NCBI GenBank assembly: GCA_009746045.1
Contig: RPFO01000418.1
Coordinates: 1,704,833 to 1,768,832, forward strand
DNA from: Mesostigma viride
Lineage: Eukaryota; Streptophyta; Mesostigmatophyceae; Mesostigmatales; Mesostigmataceae
Direction of reading: 5' to 3'
Length of the DNA stretch: 64,000 nucleotides
Shown one piece after another: positions 59,398 through 64,000 of the stretch; the first letter of the stretch is position 1; each line of letters starts with the position of its first letter. Made by a program: the position numbers and the translations under genes. The notes beneath the pieces are model-generated. The model ran no database searches and was not told the origin of the DNA. It worked only from the letters and a program-made list of their open reading frames with translations.

Positions 59398-61389
59398 TTG
59401 CAGTGTCTTACTCCCCGGCTCTTCCGGGTCCCGCCGGGCTCCTGGACGTGCCCGCGCTGTCCCCCCCGGCGGGCCCCCGGGCTGCCCTCCCCGCCGGGTG
59501 CTCCGGCCCCCTGCCCCGTGCGCCCCCCTGCCGAGGCCCTCGGGGCGGGCCGTGGCCTGCCCGATGGGGCCGCCGTTGCTCGGGCCCTGGCGCCCTCGGC
59601 CCCGGGGCCCCACCCGTCGCCTGGCCCCGCCGACGGGGGCGCGCGGCGCTGTCGCCTGGGCTGGGCCCGGCCGACCCCCCGGCGGGCCTGGCGACCCCGG
59701 CGCCCGCCCCCGGCCCCTCGCTCCCCGACGCTCTGGCCTCCCTTCCCCGGCCCGGCCGCGGTTGGCCACCCAGCCGCCACCCCCGTCCTTGCCGCGAGGG
59801 ACGGCGGCCCCCGGGCCCACTCGTTCACCTCGTGGCCGCCCTCGCACATTGTCGGCGTGGTGGGCCGCGCCACCTTTTCTTGGGCGTACTGCCCTTTGTT
59901 GCTGGACGCGGTCGGGTTGCAGGCCGCCTTCCCCTCGCTCCCTCGGCCCCCGGCCTTCCTGGCCCTAGTGGCGCGCGTGCGGGCGACATTTCTTTCCGCC
60001 GCCCCCCCGGTGACGGCCTCGACTCTTTGGGGGTATGTCTTGGAAGGATATCACGCCGGCTGCCGGCTGCCGTGGCATCTCCCGGCCGCCCGGCAGGAAG
60101 AGCTGCTTTCCCTGGACGAGCGGGTGGGTCAGGAGGTGGTCGAGTTCGTCACGGCGGTGGCTCGAGACGCTCAGGTCTTGGTGCGGGCGGCCTACCTCGC
60201 GGGCGGCGCCGACCTGGGCCTCATGTCCCCGCGGCAGCTTCGCCTCTTCTTGGACGCCCAGGCCCCGCCTCCCGGCCCGGTTGCCAGTGGGGGCTTTCTC
60301 ATCACCTCCCTCAGCCTGGCGCAGGCCGCCATGCTGCGTGTGGAGTTCGGGGCCCCCATCGCGGTTCAGGGCGGCCAGGCCATCTTGGTGGACTCGGCCG
60401 GGCGCGCCCAGCCCCTAACCGCGGGGACGCCTGTTTCTGCCTTCCTCCACGACATCCTGGAGTTGGCAGGCATCCCGCACGAATGGCACCCCGCGGCTGA
60501 CCAACCGGTCGGCATCCTCTCGCGCGCCCAGATTGCTGCTCTCCCGGGTTGCTGGGAGGCCGGCTGGGACCCGCCCCCCCCTCATGTCCGGTCCCTTCTG
60601 GAGGGGGACGACCCCGAGTCGGGCTCCTGTGCCATCTGCCTTGAGCCCTTCCGGCCGGGGGATGGCTTGTGTCGCCTGCCCGCGTGCGGCCACACATTCC
60701 ATCAAGCGTGCATCGCGCGCAGCTTGCTCCACTCCGCGCCGCGCTGCCCGTTGTGCCGGGCTGTTGTGCCGCCCCCTGGGACTGCGCTTCCTCTCGGCCC
60801 GCCCCCGGTCTCGCTGGGTCCCCTGCCGGGTCCCCACCGGGCCCCGGGGCCAGCTGCCTCCCCGACCCCCCGGCCGCCGCCCCCGGCCTCGTTGCCGGGG
60901 CCTGGGGTGGTCGCGGGCGCGCTGGCGAGTCCCCCTGGGAGGGGCGCCGGCGTTCTCGATCCCCCTCCGCTGGGGGTCTCCCCGGTGGGCACTGCCTCCT
61001 CCGTGGCCCCGGCGGGCATGCCGGGCGCTGGTCGGGTCGTGGTGCGCGCGCCTGCCGGCCCGGCTGGGGAGACGCCGCCGGCCCCACGTCCTGCCTTTGC
61101 TGGCGCCGCTCCCCGCCACTCAGCGCCCGCCGACGGCCTTCACCGGTGTGCCGTGCTGCTTCCCACGGGGTCCCCGTGTGCTGGTGTGTTCCACAACCGT
61201 AACCTCCTCTGCCAGCACCTTCGCGCTGTGCACCCCGATCTCGGCGCGGCGGATCTGCAGGCCATGAGCTGTTACCGGTGCCCGGAAGCTCACTGCCAGC
61301 GGGTGTACTCCATTCACGGGCGCCATCACATCCCTAGTCACGTGCCGCCAACGCACAGCGGTACACAACCAGCCATAGCCTTAGCCTAG
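59398..61389 (+). CDS. LINE N-terminal ORF: RING-H2 finger and C2H2-like fingers
   Basis: Pro/Ala/Gly-rich start, a helical region (LSLDERVGQEVVEFVTAVAR ... LMSPRQLRLFL), then a RING-H2 finger at 60,628-60,765 with all eight ligands in order: CAIC, CGHTFHQAC, CPLC. A long Pro-rich linker leads to a C2H2-like finger (CAGVFHNRNLLCQHLRAVHP) and a second one beginning CYRCPEAHC. The second is cut at SIHGR by the insertion, and the frame ends 22 codons later inside the insert at 61389. RING-H2 fingers normally act as E3 ubiquitin ligases (known); such a role for this element is inference. The nominal start is not an ATG. Confidence 0.8.
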   Translation: MQCLTPRLFRVPPGSWTCPRCPPRRAPGLPSPPGAPAPCPVRPPAEALGAGRGLPDGAAVARALAPSAPGPHPSPGPADGGARRCRLGWARPTPRRAWRPRRPPPAPRSPTLWPPFPGPAAVGHPAATPVLAARDGGPRAHSFTSWPPSHIVGVVGRATFSWAYCPLLLDAVGLQAAFPSLPRPPAFLALVARVRATFLSAAPPVTASTLWGYVLEGYHAGCRLPWHLPAARQEELLSLDERVGQEVVEFVTAVARDAQVLVRAAYLAGGADLGLMSPRQLRLFLDAQAPPPGPVASGGFLITSLSLAQAAMLRVEFGAPIAVQGGQAILVDSAGRAQPLTAGTPVSAFLHDILELAGIPHEWHPAADQPVGILSRAQIAALPGCWEAGWDPPPPHVRSLLEGDDPESGSCAICLEPFRPGDGLCRLPACGHTFHQACIARSLLHSAPRCPLCRAVVPPPGTALPLGPPPVSLGPLPGPHRAPGPAASPTPRPPPPASLPGPGVVAGALASPPGRGAGVLDPPPLGVSPVGTASSVAPAGMPGAGRVVVRAPAGPAGETPPAPRPAFAGAAPRHSAPADGLHRCAVLLPTGSPCAGVFHNRNLLCQHLRAVHPDLGAADLQAMSCYRCPEAHCQRVYSIHGRHHIPSHVPPTHSGTQPAIALA

Positions 61390-61673
61390 TCATAGCCCAG
61401 CCATGCTACGCCCGTGCTATGGTCAGATTACTTGCCCACGCTATACTTGTTATGCCCCGCTTACATGGGTCTTATTGCACCCACAGTTTGCCGGATCGTT
61501 AGCCTGTCCTTTTTTTAGCTAGCCGCGCCCGATTGCAGCTGTGGCATGCCTTTGGCATGAAGGGGACTGGGGGTCTCTGCCCTTTCTCCTGTAGTGCACA
61601 CACAGGGATTACAAGCACTTCAGTGCTCCGTGACTCCCCAACGGGAGCACGTGTTTAATTAATTAATTAATTA
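61324..61673 (+). mobile_element. 350-bp SINE-like insertion with 12-bp target duplication
   Basis: ATTCACGGGCGC occurs at 61312-61323 and again at 61674-61685, bracketing 350 bases that end in (ttaa)n. The insert has many stops and is far less GC-rich than the LINE. A short-repeat 3' tail and a duplication of over 10 bases are hallmarks of target-primed insertion. I saw no clear pol III A/B boxes, so it could also be the 3' end of a LINE. Its 3' part resembles 2640-2790. Confidence 0.9.
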
Positions 61674-62554
61674 ATTCACGGGCGCGCTCAGCACGCGCGC
61701 GCCTGTGTTGCTCAACGGCCCCTCAACCGGCCAGCAGTCCCAGCCCCCTCCCCCCCTCCCGCCTCGGCTACCACCGGCTCCCAGCCCCCGCCGCCCGACT
61801 ACTCGGCCAGTTGGCGTTGGCTTGACACGGTTCCCTGGGATGCATGCGCCATCAACCCGACGTCTACCCTGACCGACCTCCCCCACCGCGCGCGTAGCCT
61901 TTTCGCGCAATGTGCAATCGTTTCTCTCCGGCGCATGCACGCCGCTCCGGACGACCCGCTGGGCTTTAAACTGCACATGGTGACCCCCCGCCTGCTCCTC
62001 ACCCCTCTCGGGCGTGGTGTGCGCGGCCTCCAGGGTGCGGTTATTGCCCGTTGCCGACGCTTTCTGCAGGGGGACTGGGAGGGGCTGTTTGGCGTGCCGC
62101 CCCCGCGCACGGCCCGGCTGTCGGGGGAGGTCAACTTCGAGCGGGTGGCCGCCGACGTCATCCGCCTCGTCCGCGAGGGGCAGCTCAGCCGGGCCATGAC
62201 CCGCTTGGAAATGGCCAAGCTGGCCCCCGCCAATGCGGCTACCCTGGCGGCCTTGGAGGCTCTTCACCCTGCGGAGCCCGGATTCCAGCTGCCCGTGCCG
62301 GACCCCCTGCCGGCCCCCCTCCGGCTGGACCGCGACTGCTTCCTGGAGGTGATGCGTGCGGTCCCGCGGGCTTCCTCTACCGGGCCGTCGGGCTGGCGCT
62401 ACGAGCACTTGGAGGTCCTGGTGGGGCATGGGGGCGAGGACATTCTCTTTGACACCCTCATTGACCTGGCGGCTGGTCGCGTTCCTCCCGCTGCGCGCGA
62501 GTGGTTAGCGGGCGCTCGCCTCCTCGCTCTGCTCAAGGGTGTCTTGCCCCCCCC
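61674..62554 (+). CDS. LINE reverse transcriptase, N-terminal part
   Basis: In frame from the right copy of the target duplication: it resumes IHGRAQHARAC, completing the second zinc finger, then a Pro-rich linker, then DTVPWDACAINPTSTLTDLP and the pre-RT region to STGPSGWRYEHLEVLVGHGG, the RT fingers. The frame breaks at the C run 62547-62554. Confidence 0.8.
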
Positions 62555-64000
62555 GAGGGCAAGGTGCGCCCGATCGCCTGCGGTGAGGTGCTCCGCAAGC
62601 TCGTGGGCAAAGTGATCTGCCGCCAAAAGGCGCCCGAGCTCCGTGCCTTTTTCTGCCCGCCCCTCGCAGCGGGTGAGACCTCGGTGGCGGCCCAGCTGGG
62701 GGTGACGACTCCAGGCGGGGCGGATATCCTCATCCATTCGGTGCAGGCCTACCTCGAGGCCCACCCCACCCACGCTGTCGTCAAGGTCGACTGCCACAAC
62801 GCGTTCAACAGTCTGTCCCGCGCCAGCATGTTTGCGGCCGTCATGGAGTCCTTCGAGGACTTGTACGCTTGGACAGCCGTGTGCTACGGCCAGCCCGGCC
62901 AACTGGTTCACATCATGGAGGACGGCACTCGCGGCGGCCTGCTGTCGCGGTCGGGCACCCAGCAAGGGGACCCCCTGGGACCCCTGTACTTTGCCGCCCC
63001 CCTCCAGGGTTGCCTCCAAGCGGTCCATGCTGCCCACCCGGCGGTCGCTATTCAGGCCTACTTGGATGATATCTACCTTCTGGGCCCTGTGCCGGACACC
63101 ACCGCGGCTCTGCTGGCACTGCAGACCGCGGTGGCCGACATCAACCTCCAGTTGACCCTGGCCAAGTGCGCGGTGTACTCGCCCCAAGGTGATTGCTCCG
63201 GCTTTCCGCCCCAGCTCTTGGGCCGGGACGAGCGCCTCCATGGGTTGGATGTCCTCGGCGTTCCGGTTGGCGACCCCGCGTTTGTCATCGATGCTCTGCG
63301 GGCCGCCCTCGAGGCACGCACTGAGGTACTGCCCTTGATTGCGCGCCTTCATGATTCGCAGACCAAGGGTCTGCTTCTGTGGTTTTGCGCTCACCCTCGC
63401 GTCGTTCACTGGCTCCGGGGCGCTCTTCCGGCTCAGGTCCGGCTGGCCGCCGAGGGCCACGACGAACGCATCCAGTCGGCCTTGGCGCAGCTGGTCCCGG
63501 GCCCCGACCTCCCGCCACATGCTATTCGCATTGCCTCCCTGCCTGCACGGATGGGTGGCTGCGGTCTGACTCGTGCCGCCCGGCTGGCCCCAGCAGCATT
63601 TTTGGGCTCCGTCGCTCAGTCGTGGGCGGAAAGCTGCCGGCTCCTGCCCCTTTTGGCAACGGCAGCGCCTGACCTCCTGGACCCCAGCAGCCCTTTGCCC
63701 TTCGTCACCGCCATCCAGGAGGCCTATGCTGAGATCCAGCAGGCCTGTTCTCCCGTCCGTGCCGCTCAGGCGGTACAGCGCCACCTCCCTCGCGGCACTC
63801 CCTCGGTCGCCTCCGTTCAATCTCCCGCCGCATTCCCTGCTCGCGTCATCGATAAACACCAGAAAACCTACGCGGGTATTCTGCACACGGCTGATTGGAT
63901 TGCTCTTTTCGCGGACCTCAACGCCCAGGGACGTGCGTGGCTGTTCTCGCTTTCCTTGCGGAGTGTGGGCTCGGCGTACCTTCGTGCTCTTCCCATGGCC
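62555..64000 (+). CDS. LINE reverse transcriptase, catalytic part (partial, no stop in window)
   Basis: Open to the window end in the frame one base off. Core motifs in order: EGKVRPIACGEVLRKLVGKV; motif A VVKVDCHNAFNSL (catalytic Asp at 62789); motif B GTQQGDPLGPLYF; motif C AYLDDIYLL (Asp-Asp at 63065-63070); then the thumb and a region ending YLRALPMA. All catalytic residues are present. The C-terminal endonuclease, if any, is beyond the window. Large minus-strand frames here are shadows. Confidence 0.88.

Larger units (their letters stand above)
59380..64000 (+). mobile_element. non-LTR retrotransposon (RING-H2 / Zn-finger / RT), runs off the window
   Basis: One element whose coding region is now in three pieces: 59398-61323, 61674-62554 and 62555-64000. 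The first break is the SINE-like insertion at 61324-61673; removing it with one 12-bp duplicate restores the frame. The second is an eight-C run where nine would restore the frame. Fingers before the RT and no AP endonuclease upstream recall elements of the R2/NeSL type (known layout: zinc fingers, RT, C-terminal restriction-like endonuclease), but the RT end is outside the window and the clade is unassigned. No early in-frame ATG exists, so the 5' end is probably truncated or unknown. GC content is much higher than in the flanks. Confidence 0.85.

Noticed and set aside
61324-61673. tRNA-derived SINE with pol III promoter
   Set aside because: Insertion structure is clear, but I found no convincing A box or GGTTCGAnnCC B box, so I did not claim a tRNA origin.
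62399-63886. 495-codon minus-strand ORF
   Set aside because: Shadow of the GC-rich reverse transcriptase; the plus strand carries the ordered RT motifs including YLDD.

Overview
The window looks like nuclear DNA of a GC-rich microbial eukaryote. Genes are broken into GC-rich exons with GT-AG introns (donors mostly GTGAG/GTAAG), and introns and spacers are crowded with micro- and minisatellites. The window also holds non-LTR retrotransposons, MITEs and a nuclear copy of mitochondrial cox1. A green-lineage flagellated alga is my best guess (GC-rich coding DNA, long proteins with low-complexity linkers, an LRR/DUF4476/IQ protein), but no marker here settles the taxon. I could run no search. Gene models rest on reading exons, splice sites and, above all, on whether intron phases agree from exon to exon.

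Layout. 1-2.4 kb: decayed LINE reverse-transcriptase relic on the minus strand, containing an 86-bp perfect palindrome. 2.6-3.3 kb: SINE-like or LINE-tail repeats. 7.3-4.6 kb (minus): gene A, a small multi-exon gene for a membrane protein with a bacterial-type PH (bPH2) domain. 8.18-8.37 kb: a 185-bp MITE. 33.29-8.81 kb (minus): gene B, about 17 exons and roughly 3,250 residues, with a poly-Glu tract, helical blocks and a basic C-terminus; function unknown. 33.3-34.4 kb: a 1.1-kb divergent spacer, the likely shared promoter region. 34.40-58.60 kb (plus): gene C, 14 exons whose phases all agree. It encodes about 2,666 residues if one base is restored in a C homopolymer: disordered N-terminus, ribonuclease-inhibitor-type LRRs, DUF4476, a basic helical segment and an IQ motif. 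Intron 7 holds a hAT-type MITE with a perfect 8-bp target duplication, and intron 11 a cox1 fragment. 59.4-64.0 kb (plus): a non-LTR element coding for RING-H2 finger, C2H2-like fingers and reverse transcriptase, split by a 350-bp SINE-like insertion with a 12-bp target duplication and frameshifted at another C run.

Most striking observation: in genes B and C many introns carry direct, diverging copies of the neighbouring exon edge together with its splice site. Copies of exon 3' ends plus donor follow the real donor; copies of acceptor plus exon 5' ends precede the real acceptor. I call these exon-boundary echoes. They occur in most introns of gene C and several of gene B, and in two places have grown into satellites: 14 units of 78 bp at 36,978-38,070 and about 27 units of 60 bp at 28,389-30,010. 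This points to intron growth by tandem duplication across exon-intron boundaries, with possible decoy splice sites as a result.
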